DNA from: Monoplex corrugatus
Taxonomy: Eukaryota; Mollusca; Gastropoda; Littorinimorpha; Ranellidae
NCBI GenBank assembly: GCA_030674185.1
Contig: CM060315.1
Span: 89,811,137-89,875,136, forward strand
Length of the DNA: 64,000 nt
Direction of reading: 5' to 3'
Under the pieces are notes generated by a model. The model had not been told where the DNA came from and searched no databases. It worked only from the letters and a program-made list of their open reading frames with translations. The position numbers and the translations under genes are program-made. Position 1 is the first letter of the stretch, and each line of letters starts with the position of its first letter. Below are positions 44,385 through 55,617 of the stretch, piece after piece.

Positions 44385-44510
44385 AATAAAGGATGGCGCT
44401 GCGCTGTGGCGACACACTCTCAAAGGGGAGAGCAGCCCGAGTTTCACACGGTAAATCCACGATAACAAAGAAAATGAATAGGAAATGAATACCGATATGA
44501 ATCTTGGTTC
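44385..44510 (+). repeat. Dispersed repeat I, plus copy
   Basis: GGCGCTGCGCTGTGGCGACA, CTCTCAAAGGGGAGAGCAGC and CCGAGTTTCACACGGTAAAT, with a GAATAGGAAATGAATACC tail. The reverse complement occurs at 45479-45575. It looks like a SINE 3' end with a short AT-rich repeat tail. Confidence 0.65.
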
Positions 44511-44581
44511 ATACTGAGGCGTCTGTCCCCAATCTAGCAAGTCACAAGTGGTGGATGACAGACGGCCTTCAGATATGGCGA

Positions 44582-44778
44582 TTAACCCATTGCCTGCCAC
44601 ACTATGTGCACCAGCATTCTGCATTATCAACCAAATTAGCCAAGCCACGAAAAAAATTAACCCTTTGATTCCCTCACACTATCCATCAGCTTCCTGCAAG
44701 AAGCTAGTGGATAGGGTGAGGGAGTCAAACGATTAAGTTTTGCAGTTGGTGGATAGGGTGCGGGAGTCAAATGGTTAA
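44582..44778 (+). mobile_element. MITE copy 21, full length (A-P-B)
   Basis: TTAA at 44582 and 44775; the A arm is more diverged than P and B. Confidence 0.8.
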
Positions 44779-44779
44779 C

Positions 44780-45095
44780 TACAAAAGATGCCAGGCTTGC
44801 CTTCATCAGAACTTGATTAGCAGTCCAGATCGATTGGTGATAGTTTCTGTCAGGACAGAAGGGTCAGCACTTGACAAGACCACATCCAGAAAATACCATG
44901 TACATGTATGTCCTGCAATGTCACCATCAGGCAGATAAGGACTGCCTAAAGCCCTAGGGCCCCTGTGCTCACAAGGTAGGGCTTTGGCCATTAGCCAAGG
45001 GCAGGGGAACCCCTACAGAAAACATAAAAAACAAATCAAAGGTACTGGGCCTGCAGGCACCTTCTGACAAGCCATCGCATCATGCAGTGTAATAC
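44780..45095 (+). repeat. Dispersed repeat E, copy 2
   Basis: AAATACCATGTACATGTATG, CTGTGCTCACAAGGTAGGGC, TTTGGCCATTAGCCAAGGGC and CTGCAGGCACCTTCTGAC match 19890-20140. Confidence 0.65.
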
Positions 45096-45139
45096 AAACG
45101 TCTACACAGACATCCACATCAGACAAAAATGCACTTAAA

Positions 45140-45575
45140 TTGCCCATCGAATCCTTTGTGGGTAGGGCAGCGATTCATATTCATATTCATATTCATATTC
45201 ATATTCATATTAAATTGCCCATCGAATCCTTTGTGGGTAGGGCAGTGATTGATATCATATTCATATTCATACTTATATCAAATTGTTGCCCATCGAATCC
45301 TTTGTGGGTAGGCAGTGATTCATATTCATATTCATATCCATATTTATATCCATATTTATATTCATATCCACATTCATATGCATATCCATATTCATATTCA
45401 TAATCGATTCTTTTGACATATTCATATTCATATTCATATCCACATTCATATTCATATCCATATTCATATTCATAATCGATTCTTTTGTCACAGTGGATTT
45501 ACCACGTGAAACTCGGGCTGCTCTTCTTTTTGAGAGCATGTCACCACAGTGCAACACCACCTTTTTTTGTTTTTA
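45140..45575 (-). repeat. (ATTCAT)n array with reverse copy of repeat I
   Basis: The hexamer-like ATTCAT/ATCCAT run is interrupted three times by TTGCCCATCGAATCCTTTGT. It leads into the reverse complement of repeat I at 45479-45575. On the minus strand this reads as a repeat-I copy followed by a long (ATGAAT)n tail. Confidence 0.75.
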
Positions 45576-45579
45576 ACCA

Positions 45580-46220
45580 AGACTTAAGAAAGGAAAGAAA
45601 GCTAATTGGTCTTCAAGGGGGGGGGGGGGGGGGGGGACTTTGGAAATCAACTTATCTCTCAAATGTTTTATTCAAAGGTAACCAGGTTATGCCCTACTCT
45701 TCCCCATTTTCAACTGCCGTTGGACCTTTAGTATGCGCAGGCCAGAAGGCACACGGGCCTGACTCCTTTTTCATCCCTTCCTAAAGGACTAGATGTTCAG
45801 TTCAACTTTCAGTCAAACTGAAGAGAAAAGTCAGAAGCCTCAACGGGGAGCGACCATGGCACCTCAAGTTTAGCTACTGGCAGGCGAACGTCTGAACCAT
45901 TCTGCCACTCTTCTCTCTGTGGATCCTGCGCTTCAGTACGATCAATTTGAGCGACAAATGACATAGTTGACTACAACTCCTCTAATCACAAAGCTCCATG
46001 GCAGCCAATAGGAAATGGGAAAAAAAGTCACACTGATCGCCAGAAGGGGCCTACTCATATAGATGGTAACCAGATGAAGGAGAAAAAACACTCCCCTACA
46101 TCCAGCTTGTGCCTTTACCTTATCTTTGACCCCCCCCCCTCCACAATTTTACCCATACCTTTACCCCACTTCTTGCTTGCTTGCCTTTGTAAATTTCTAG
46201 ATTTGCATTGAATAAAACAG
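45580..46220. other. Non-coding, nothing recognised apart from a poly-G
   Basis: G19 at 45618-45636 and a C run near 46130. No supported exon. Confidence 0.45.
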
Positions 46221-46223
46221 TGC

Positions 46224-46679
46224 CGGTGAATCCTGGGAGCATCTTTCATTTGAAAAACTCGTGGCATGTTATCAAAGGCAAGGTGGGAAGCCAACCCACA
46301 AAGCCCGCAGTTCTAATATTCACCTTCTGACAAACCATCGCATCATCACGAATTGATGTGGATGTCTGTGTAGACGTTTGTATTACACTGCATGATGCGA
46401 TGGTTTGTCAGAAGGTGAATATTAGAACAAGCACTGTTTGATGAATCCATCGGCACTGAATGATGAATCCATCGGCACTGACAAAGGATTCGATGGGCAA
46501 TTTAAGTGCATTTTTGTCTGATGTGGATGTCTGTGTAGAAGTTTGTATTACACTGCATGATGCGATGGTTTGTCAGAAGGTGAATATTAGAACTGCGGGC
46601 TTTGTGGGTTGGCTTCCCACCTTGCCTTTGATAACATGCCACGAGTTTTTCAAATGAAAGATGCTCCCAGGATTCACCG
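46224..46679. repeat. Inverted and tandem copies of the R2-type LINE 5' region
   Basis: 46224-46346 is the near-perfect reverse complement of 46557-46679 (123 bp arms). A third, direct copy of part of it lies at 46350-46433. Another reverse fragment lies at about 45080-45170. GATGAATCCATCGGCACTGA occurs three times (near 46440, 46462 and 46694). Confidence 0.85.
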
Positions 46680-46745
46680 AAAGGGGGAGAGAATGATGAA
46701 TCCATCGGCACTGACTCCATCACGACTGGAAACGCACAACGGACC

Positions 46746-49700
46746 ATGATTAATGACCAGTTGGAATTTCCGTGTGCGTGTGGAAGGAGATTCACCACCA
46801 AACGCGGCATGAAGATCCACAGGACAAAAATGGGCTGTTTGAAGACACATACGAACCAGCAGCAGCGCACTGCGATAGCAGGTGAGACGTTGGATGACCA
46901 AGGCCAGGAATTAAACCATAGTGCCAAGGACATCCACGCTGACGGTTCTGATGCGGATTTTGCACAAGCTCTTAACGCCAAACGTGGAAAACTCAATTTG
47001 CCGCCTGCCGGTGCAAAAGAACAATGGGAGAAATTAGATGAGGAACTTGTCCTTAAGCTGAATGCGCTAATAGGGAACAGTACGCTGGAACACAAACTTG
47101 ACACATACGGAGACATCATATACTCTATCTGCAGGGACACTTATGGAGTGAAGCAGCCAAAGACAAAAACGCCTCCCCAGAAATCCAGAAGACAGCAACA
47201 GATGGAGAGCATCCGGAGGGAGAAAAGGAAGCTTAAAAAGCGAATGAAAACTGCCTCAGAATTCGAGAAGCAAGGGCTCCTGGAACTCTGGAAAGATCTG
47301 AAGGCCAAACACAATGCTCTCAGCAAAGTGGAATCAGCAAGGCGAAGAAAGAGCAAAAAGAAGAAGACTCAAGATCGTTTCTTCAAAGATCCCTTTGACT
47401 TTTCAAGAAAGCTGTTTGAACAACCCAAATCAGGGACTCTCACAGTGGGCAAGGAAACCCTAGAGCAGCATCTCAGGGAAACATATTCCGATTCTCAGCG
47501 CGAGGCACCACTTGAAATCCAGAATCTGGTTTGGCCTGCAGCGCCAGAAGGAAAATTCAATAACAAACCACCAACACTGGATGAAGTGAAGAACGTAGTA
47601 AAGAAAGCCAGAGCCAAGTCAGCACCTGGACCAAACGGAATACCATACCTGCTCTACAAGAAATGCCCAAAAGTGCTCGAGTGGCTCCACAAGATGATTC
47701 GATCAGCATGGAGGAACCAGAAGATCAGCGACCAATGGATGAGAGCTGAAGGAGTGTACATTCCGAAGGAGCAGAACTCCAGCAGCATCAATCAGTTCAG
47801 GCCAATATCACTTCTGAACGTCGAGGGGAAAATCTTCTTCTCTGTTATGGCAGCAAGATTTTCAAAATACCTGACTGAAAACATGCCACGTTGATTTGGG
47901 ATGCCATCCAAAAAGCAAGAACAGAGAAGAGAAACATTGACGTAGTTTGGCTTGATCTGGCGAATGCATATGGATCAGTTCCACACGATATGATCCAGCT
48001 GGCTCTTGAAATGTATCACATCCCAGAAAACATCCGAACAATGCTGAGGAAGTATTTCCAAGGGTTCTCAATGCGGTTCTCTACCAAAGAATACACCACG
48101 GACTGGATAGACCTAGAGGTGGGCATTGCAATGGGCTGTGCAATCTCTCCCATACTGTTCGTGTTGGCAATGGATGTCATCTTGAAAGCTGCAATGAAGA
48201 GTTCAGGTCCAGTGAATCTGGGAGATGGATACCAGATGACTCCTCTGAAAGCTTTCATGGATGACACAACAGTCTTGTCCACGGATGAGGAAGAGACACA
48301 CCAAATCTTAAAGCAGCTGGATGAGCTGGTGGCCTCTTCAAGAATGAGGTTCAAACCTAAGAAATCCCGAAGTCTCTCACTGCGAAAAGGAAAAGTGGCA
48401 GATTCAGTCAAATTCATGGTAGCCAACCAAGCCATCCCCACTGTCACAGAAGAGCCAGTAAAAAGTCTCGGAAGATGGTATGATGACTCCCTGAAAGACA
48501 CACAAAGGGGATGTGAAACCAAGCAAACAGCAGAAGAAGGCCTGAAGAAAATAGATAACTGCGGACTGCCAGGCAAATACAAAGTCTGGTGTCTACAGTT
48601 CATGCTGATACCAAAGCTGCTGTGGCCACTGCTAATCTATGACATTTGCACCAGCACAGTCGAAGCAATGGAAGCCAAAATCAACAAATACACAAGAAAA
48701 TGGCTCGGTGTCCCACCTGGTCTCACTGATGTTGCATTCTACTGTCGTCAAGCAATGCTGAAGCTACCTCTCAAATCCATAGTGGAGGAATACAAAGTTG
48801 GAAAAGCAAGACTGTTGAGCATGCTGGAGGAATCGGAAGACAATATCGTGAGATCAGTTCATCCAAAGCTGAGAACTGGCAGAAAGTGGAAAGTCCAAGA
48901 GGCTGTAAACAATGCCAAGAGAAACCTCAGCATCAAAGAAATAATTGGACACACGCAAACCAACAGACAGGGACTGGGAGCAACAAAAATGCAGTGGTGG
49001 TCCAAAGCCAAAGGGAAGGAAAAAAGAGACATGATCATACAGGAGTTGAAGGAAGAAGAAGATGTCAAAAGAGTGCAGAAGGCAGTCCAGCAAGGTCAAC
49101 AGGGGCAATGGACAACATGGGACAGTGCACTCCAAAGAAGTCTCAGCTGGAACGATATGTGGCACATGGCTCCTCTAAGGATAAGCTTCCTCCTCAGATC
49201 TGTATATGACCTGCTCCCCTCGAATGCAAACTTAGTGAAATGGGGGAAAGCAGACGACCCAGCATGTCCGCTCTGTCAGAAGAAACAAACAGTGGAACAT
49301 GTCCTAAGCTCTTGCAAAGTAGCGCTAGCCCAAGGAAGGTATACATGGAGGCACAACCTGGGATTAAACTTCAGACATAAGTCAGATATAGCCCAAGAAG
49401 TTTGACCTGATCCATGTCGTTCAAAACCTGCGAACTAGATCCTCTTCCAGGTTCTCTCTACGCCGACTGTCTCCCTACTCTCCTCCCATTCATCACTGAC
49501 ATCATCAACACTTCTCTTCAAACTGGAACTGTCCCAGATTCTTTCAAGTCTGCTATTGTTCACCCTCTCCTCAAGAAACATAATTTAGATCCAAATGAAC
49601 TGAAAAATTACCGGCCTATCTCTAATCTCTCTTTCTTGTCAAAACTCCTTGAAAAAGTCGTCCTCAACCAGCTGAACTCTCACCTGTCTGCCAACAATCT

Positions 49701-51816
49701 CCTCAATCCTTTCCAGTCAGCCTACCGCCAGTGCCATAGCACTGAAACTGCCCTACTACACATTCTCAACAATCTCCTCCTTGCAACTGATACTGGCAAA
49801 GTCTCTCTCCTCACACTCCTTGATCTGTCTGCTGCCTTTGATACCATTGATCATGGTATTCTCCTTTCTTGACTTCATCATACTTTTGGCATCTCTGACA
49901 TTGCTCTGTCTTGGTTCACTTCATACCTATCCAACAGAAAACAAACCGTTCTCATCAATGGCACTTACTCTCAACCTGCATACCTGACCTGTGGTGTTCC
50001 ACAAGGATCTGTCCTTGGCCCTGTTCTTTTCACTCTTTACACCTCCCCCCTGTCCACCATCATCAACTCCCATTCTATAAAACACCACTTCTATGCTGAT
50101 GACACCCAACTTCAAGACAGTGACTCACCTGATAATATACAGCGCCTGTTGACTCGCACCACTGAGTGTTACTCGGACATTAAGAACTGGATGACACACA
50201 ATAGACTTCAGCTTAATGACGACAAAACAGAAGCTATCCTCATTGGCACCCGTCAGAAACTTTCTCAGCTGCCTCCTCTTTCTCTCCCATTATGTAACAC
50301 ATCAGTCCCAATTTCTGATTCAGCTAAAAACCTTGGTGTCTGCATTGACTCTACCCTCTCCATGAACAACTTTGTTTCTCAAACTGCCAGATCCTGCTAC
50401 TATCATCTCCATCGTATAAGGCTGATCAGGAAGTATCTCTCTGTCGAAACAACTGCAAAACTCGTTCTCTCCTTCATAATGTCTCGCATTGACTATTGCA
50501 ACTCACTCCTGTCTGGTCTTCCTGCCTTCACCATTCACATCCTACAGCGCATTCAAAACAATGCTGTACGCCTTGTACTCAAAAAGAAAAAAGCTGACCA
50601 CATATCTCCTCTCCTGGCACAACTTCACTGGCTCCCTGTATCAAAGCGCATACAGTACAAACTAGACACCATGTGCTACAAAAGCCTCAATAACGCAGCC
50701 CCCGATTACCTGTCAAGCCTACTTGAGATCTATGTTCCCTCACGTACCCTCCGCTCTGCCTCCGATCCTCTGACTTTTCGCTTTCCACGCACTAAGCTCA
50801 ATACCTATGGTCCACGAGCCTTCTCTGTTTCTGGTCCACTCTCCTGGAACAAACTTCCTCTCTCAGTCCGTCAGCAACCTACTTTTGTCTCCTTCAAGTC
50901 CGCTCTCAAAACTCACCTTTTCTCCTCCGCATAAAATCCTAACCCCCCTCTGCAGCCTGTCTCCGCTCGGAGGGAATCACATGGTTATAATATATAATTG
51001 TATATGCTATGCTCTCTATAATTTTCCATTGCTTTTATTCTTGCTTTTATTGCTTTTATTCTTTCTCCCCATTTATAGCCATGCGTGTGTGTGTGTGTGT
51101 GTGTGTGTGCGTGCGTGTGTGTGCGTGCGTGCGTGCGTGCGTGCTTGCGTGTGTGTCTGCTTCAGCGCTTAGATTTGATTTTTTATCAAGATTTTGCGCT
51201 ATATAAATATTGTAATTATTATTATTATTATTATTACAACCAAGTTCTGAAAGTGATCACAGATGTGGTTAGCGGAAAAACCATGACCCCAAACGCACCA
51301 ATTGCTATGACAACGTTCTACAAAGCAGGAGGGAAACAGGTCTGGCCCGAAAGTGCTATGACAACCAGCACATTGCCAAAGGGTCTTCTGGATGGAGCAG
51401 TCGACTGGGAGTGTACAGCAGACCTCCCAGAGTGGAGAAATTACCCAGATGTCATCAGCAAGACAGGCATGAGACCAGACATCGCTCTCCACTCTGACTC
51501 CTCGAAACAAGTGATTCTGATAGAACTCACTGTGCCATACGAAAGCAGAATGGAAGAAGCACATATCTACAAGACCGAAAAATACGCCGGTCTTGCCAGC
51601 ACCCTGAAGAAAGCAGGTCTGCGGGTCAAAATCTTCGCCATAGAGGTCGGGGCAAGAGGGTTTGTGGGCACCTCCGCTTATGATCTCATGAAACAACTCG
51701 CCATTTCTGGGAAGAAGAGGACTAGAGCCCTTAAAGCGATGGCAGAGGCAGCAGAAAGGAGCTCAAGCTGGATCTGGGCAAGGAGGAACGAAAAAAGTGA
51801 ACTTCATAAGGATTAA
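46746..51816 (+). pseudogene. R2-type (RLE) non-LTR retrotransposon ORF, broken
   Basis: Segments: 46746-47894, 47891-49405 and, after a nested LINE, about 51243-51816. N-terminal zinc finger CACGRRFTTKRGMKIHRTKM. RT motifs: GPNGIPYLLYKK, RPISLLNVEGKIFF, WLDLANAYGSVPHD (motif A), GIAMGCAISPILFV (motif B) and AFMDDTTVLS (motif C). Then a CX2CX7HX4C knuckle (CPLC...EHVLSSC). The last segment has a restriction-like endonuclease signature, RPDI followed by ILIELTVPYE. At 47883-47895 a deletion of roughly 25 codons with a frameshift removes the stretch between LTEN and IWDA. No 28S rDNA flanks it, so it is not a site-specific R2 copy. Confidence 0.88.
49405..51240 (+). mobile_element. CR1/L2-like LINE copy A, nested in the R2-type LINE
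   Basis: 5'-truncated. It starts near the DPLPGSLYADCLPTLLPF motif and keeps one frame to 50934, apart from a single TGA at 49870-49872. RT motifs: NYRPISNLSFLSKLLEKVV, LLDLSAAFDTIDH (motif A), GVPQGSVLGPVLF (motif B) and FYADDTQL (motif C, intact). The 3' UTR has a (GT)n run at 51084-51160, then GCGCTATATAAATATTGTAA and (ATT)n. It interrupts the host LINE after AQEV; AAGTT occurs at both junctions. The CR1/L2 placement is from motif style. Confidence 0.85.
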
Positions 51817-51833
51817 ATTCCCTACAGATGATG

Positions 51834-52070
51834 TGTGCCCCGTTAGCACATTGGTAAAACCGCGTACCGCAGTTCTGAAGCGCAGAATCGCCCAGGTTCG
51901 ATCCCCGGCGTGGGGAAAAAAAAAAAATAGACAACAGTAGAAGGGCAACCTGGATGTGGCCCGGCCCCCCGAGAGTGTAAGGAATTCAGGGCCGAAACAC
52001 TTGTCTAAAGGGGGTTACTTCTCTGAAGACCTTCTGTTGTCTAGCTCTCCCTAGAGTTTCTTTCTACCTT
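51834..52070 (+). mobile_element. tRNA-derived SINE-D
   Basis: The head has the A-box-like TTAGCACATTGGTAAAACC and the B box GGTTCGATCCC, with CCCC/GGGG pairing of the arm ends. A poly-A follows, then CAACCTGGATGTGGCCCGG and ATTCAGGGCCGAAACACTTG. The body repeats at 24250-24410. It begins 17 bp after the stop of the R2-type LINE. Confidence 0.7.
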
Positions 52071-52295
52071 CAATTATGATAATGTCATTTATATAATGCA
52101 AACGGTCCATATCCAAAGTATGCTTGTTGTACTTTACTGTTACAGATTATCATTAAACTTTCAATGAAGCTGCAACAACAGACACTGACAAGACATGAAA
52201 CGAAAACGAGCTTTAGAAACCATTATTAACAAAGAATGAAGGAGACCAAGATAACATAATATGAATACAAGTCTTCACATAAACAACATGCATGC

Positions 52296-52445
52296 GCGCG
52301 TGCATGCACGCACACACGCACACACACCACACACACACACAAGCACACAAACAATCACGGAGAGAGACAGACAGAGAGAGAAAGAGACAGAGAGAGACAG
52401 AGAGAAACAGAGAGAGAGACAGAGAGAGAGAGACAGAGAGAGAAA
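52296..52445. repeat. CA-rich then (GAGACA)n-like tract
   Basis: CA-rich from 52296 to 52352, then GAGACAGAGA repeats to 52445. Confidence 0.92.
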
Positions 52446-52728
52446 TCGTCAAATATTTTTTCCTTTTTTTTTTTCAGCATCGTGTTGACTTAGATTCTTT
52501 GAAATCTATCTAATTGCTTGTTAGAGCATTTGGTTGTTGTTTATAGTCTCTTTTTCCGATGTGACTGGAAGAAAATCTCCCACTAATAGTGTATAAACAT
52601 TTTATTCCATTTTGCTTTATTTGGGCAATAACAACCATCAGTCAAACATGCATTGGTACGCATGCACCGAACTTATGGTGACACTGTTGTATTGGTATGC
52701 ATGTACTGAACGTATAGTAGTTCTATAC

Positions 52729-55575
52729 CATCATCATCATCATGTGCCCTGCCGCATGGCGTTGGCGATCATGGCCCTCCACAAGCATCTATCCCTTGTC
52801 GCTGCAAGTACATCTTCCACCCTCTCTGTTCTCAGCCTCTCTGCAAGTCCGTCCAATATTTTTCCTTGGGTCTACCTGGTGCTCTCTTTCCCTCCAGTTT
52901 CCTATTGTGACCAGGTGCTCTAATTCCCCTTTCCTCATAAAATAGCTTATAAATGTTGCCTGTCTTTTCCTAATCTTCTTTATCAATGATCTTCTTCTGT
53001 CTGCTTTCTTCAAGACTGTCTCGTTTGTTTTCTTTGCTGTCCATGGAATTCTCAACATTCTTCTTATAAACCACATCTCGGTTGCCTCAATCTTGTTCTG
53101 GCTTTGCCTGTTGACTGTCCACACCTCACAACCGTATAACATTATTGATTGTATACAACATTCAAGAACTCTCTTCCTGATGTTAATTGACAGGCATTTG
53201 TTGTTAAGAATGCTTTTCATCTTCTTAAATGCTGTTTTGGCATGGCCGATTCTGCTGGCTATTTCTGATGTGTGTCTGCCGTCTGATGAGACAATCGTTC
53301 CCAGATATTTAAACTGTCTGAAGGTTGTCCCGTTTGCTGTTATTTTGCATGAGGAGATTTCGGTTTTTGTTTGTTTGGTTGGTTGGTTGTTTTTTTGTTC
53401 GTTTGTTTTTTGTTTGGTTTTTGTTTGGTTTTTTGGTTTTTGTTTTGTTTTGTTGTTGTTGTTTTTTATTACCACGACTTCAGTCTTCTTGCTGTTTAGC
53501 TCCAATCCCTTACTTTTGCTTTCTATTTCTATTGTATTCACAAGGTTTTGTAGGTCCCTTTCATTTTCTGCAATTAGCACGGTATCACCCGCGTAACGAA
53601 TGTTGTTTATCATTTTTCCTCCAACCTTTAATCCATGGTATTCTTCTAGGTTTCTCATGATGTTTTCGCTGTAAAGTGAAAACAGATCTGGTGACAAAAC
53701 ACAACCTTGCCTGACTCCTCATTTGATCTTTTGGAAAAGCTTATATTGTTTTCTATTCTCATTGCAACTGTTTGTTCCCAGTACATATATCTGATTATTC
53801 GTAGATCTTTTCCATCAGTACTGAGTCTTTGTTGTTGGTTGATCAATTCTTCATGTCTTACCCTATTGAAAGCTTTGCTATAATCAACAAAGCATAAATA
53901 TAAATCCTTATTCAACTCGATTGACCTCTCTATGATAGTTCTTAGGATGTATATGGAATTAATAGTTCCTTTCCCTTCTACAAATCCACACTGTTCTTCT
54001 GCTATTTCTCTTTTAATTCTATTCCTTGACCTCATCACGATTATCCTTAATAGGATTTTTGTTACATGACTCATCAAACTGATTGTGTGATGGAGTTCGC
54101 ATTCTACAGCCCGTGTTTTCTTTGGAGGTGCAATGAAAATTGATTTTGACATATCTTTGGGGATTTTTCTAATGTCATAAATTTCATTTAGGAGGATATT
54201 TTTCAATACCAACTTCCTCCAGGGCTTCAATCATGTCTGTAGTAAAATTGTCTGGTCCTGGGGCTTTTCTTGGTTTCATCTTCCTCAGTGCTGCTCTAAC
54301 TTCATTTAACATTATGGGTGGTTCTTCGACGTTCTTTCTTATAATGTGTTCATCGTTTCTGTCATCTTCAAAAAGGTCTTTAATGTACTCTCCCCATCCA
54401 TCCAATATTTTGTCTTTTTCCATGATAAGCGTACCATCTTTCGATTTTAAGCAACCAGTTGATGTGCATGTATTTTTCCTGTGGACAATTTCTTCAATTC
54501 TTCTGTACATACCCTGAGGATCCGTTTTGTGTCTGTCTTCTATTTCTTTGTATTTTGTTTTCAGCCAAGTTTCTTTAGCTTCATTGCACCTATTTCTGAT
54601 TTCTTTGTTTATCTTCCTGTTGACTCGCACCACTGAGTGTTACTCGGACATTAAGAACTGGATGACACACAATAGACTTCAGCTTAATGACGACAAAACA
54701 GAAGCTATCCTCATTGGCACCCGTCAGAAACTTTCTCAGCTGCCTCCTCTTTCTCTCCCATTATGTAACACATCAGTCCCAATTTCTGATTCAGCTAAAA
54801 ACCTTGGTGTCTGCATTGACTCTACCCTCTCCATGAACAACTTTGTTACTCAAACTGCCAGATCCTGCTACTATCATCTCCATCGTATAAGGCTGATCAG
54901 GAAGTATCTCTCTGTCGAAACAACTGCAAAACTCGTTCTCTCCTTCATAATGTCTCGCATTGACTATTGCAATTCACTCCTGTCTGGTCTTCCTGCCTCC
55001 ACCATTCACATCCTACAGCGCATTCAAAACAATGCTGTACGCCTTGTACTCAAAAAGAAAAAAGCTGACCACATATCTCCTCTCCTGGCACAACTTCACT
55101 GGCTCCCTGTATCAAAGCGCATACAGTACAAACTAGACACCATGTGCTACAAAAGCCTCAATAACGCAGCCCCCGATTACCTGTCAAGCCTACTTGAGAT
55201 CTATGTTCCCTCACGTACCCTCCGCTCTGCCTCCGATCCTCTGACTTTTCGCTTTCCACGCACTAAGCTCAATACCTATGGTCCACGAGCCTTCTCTGTT
55301 TCTGGTCCACTCTCCTGGAACAAACTTCCTCTCTCAGTCCGTCAGCAACCTACTTTTGTCTCCTTCAAGTCCGCTCTCAAAACTCACCTTTTCTCCTCCG
55401 CATAAAATCCTAACCTCACTCAACCCCCCCCCCCCCCCCCCCTCTGCAGCCTGTCTCCGCTCGGAGGGAATCACATGGTTATAATATATAGTTGTACATG
55501 CTATGCTCTCTATAATTTTCCATTGCTTTTATTCTTGCTTTTATTGCTTTTATTCTTTCTCCCCATTTATAGCCA

Positions 55576-55617
<42 letters not shown>

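Noticed and set aside
46502..47140. Minus-strand frame of 212 codons
   Set aside because: Antisense shadow of the R2-type LINE ORF.
46746..51816. Site-specific R2 insertion in 28S rDNA
   Set aside because: The CCHC knuckle and endonuclease motif are R2-like, but no rRNA sequence flanks the element.
51834..51915. Functional tRNA gene
   Set aside because: The T-arm has a mismatch and the anticodon arm is poor; a poly-A and SINE body follow directly.
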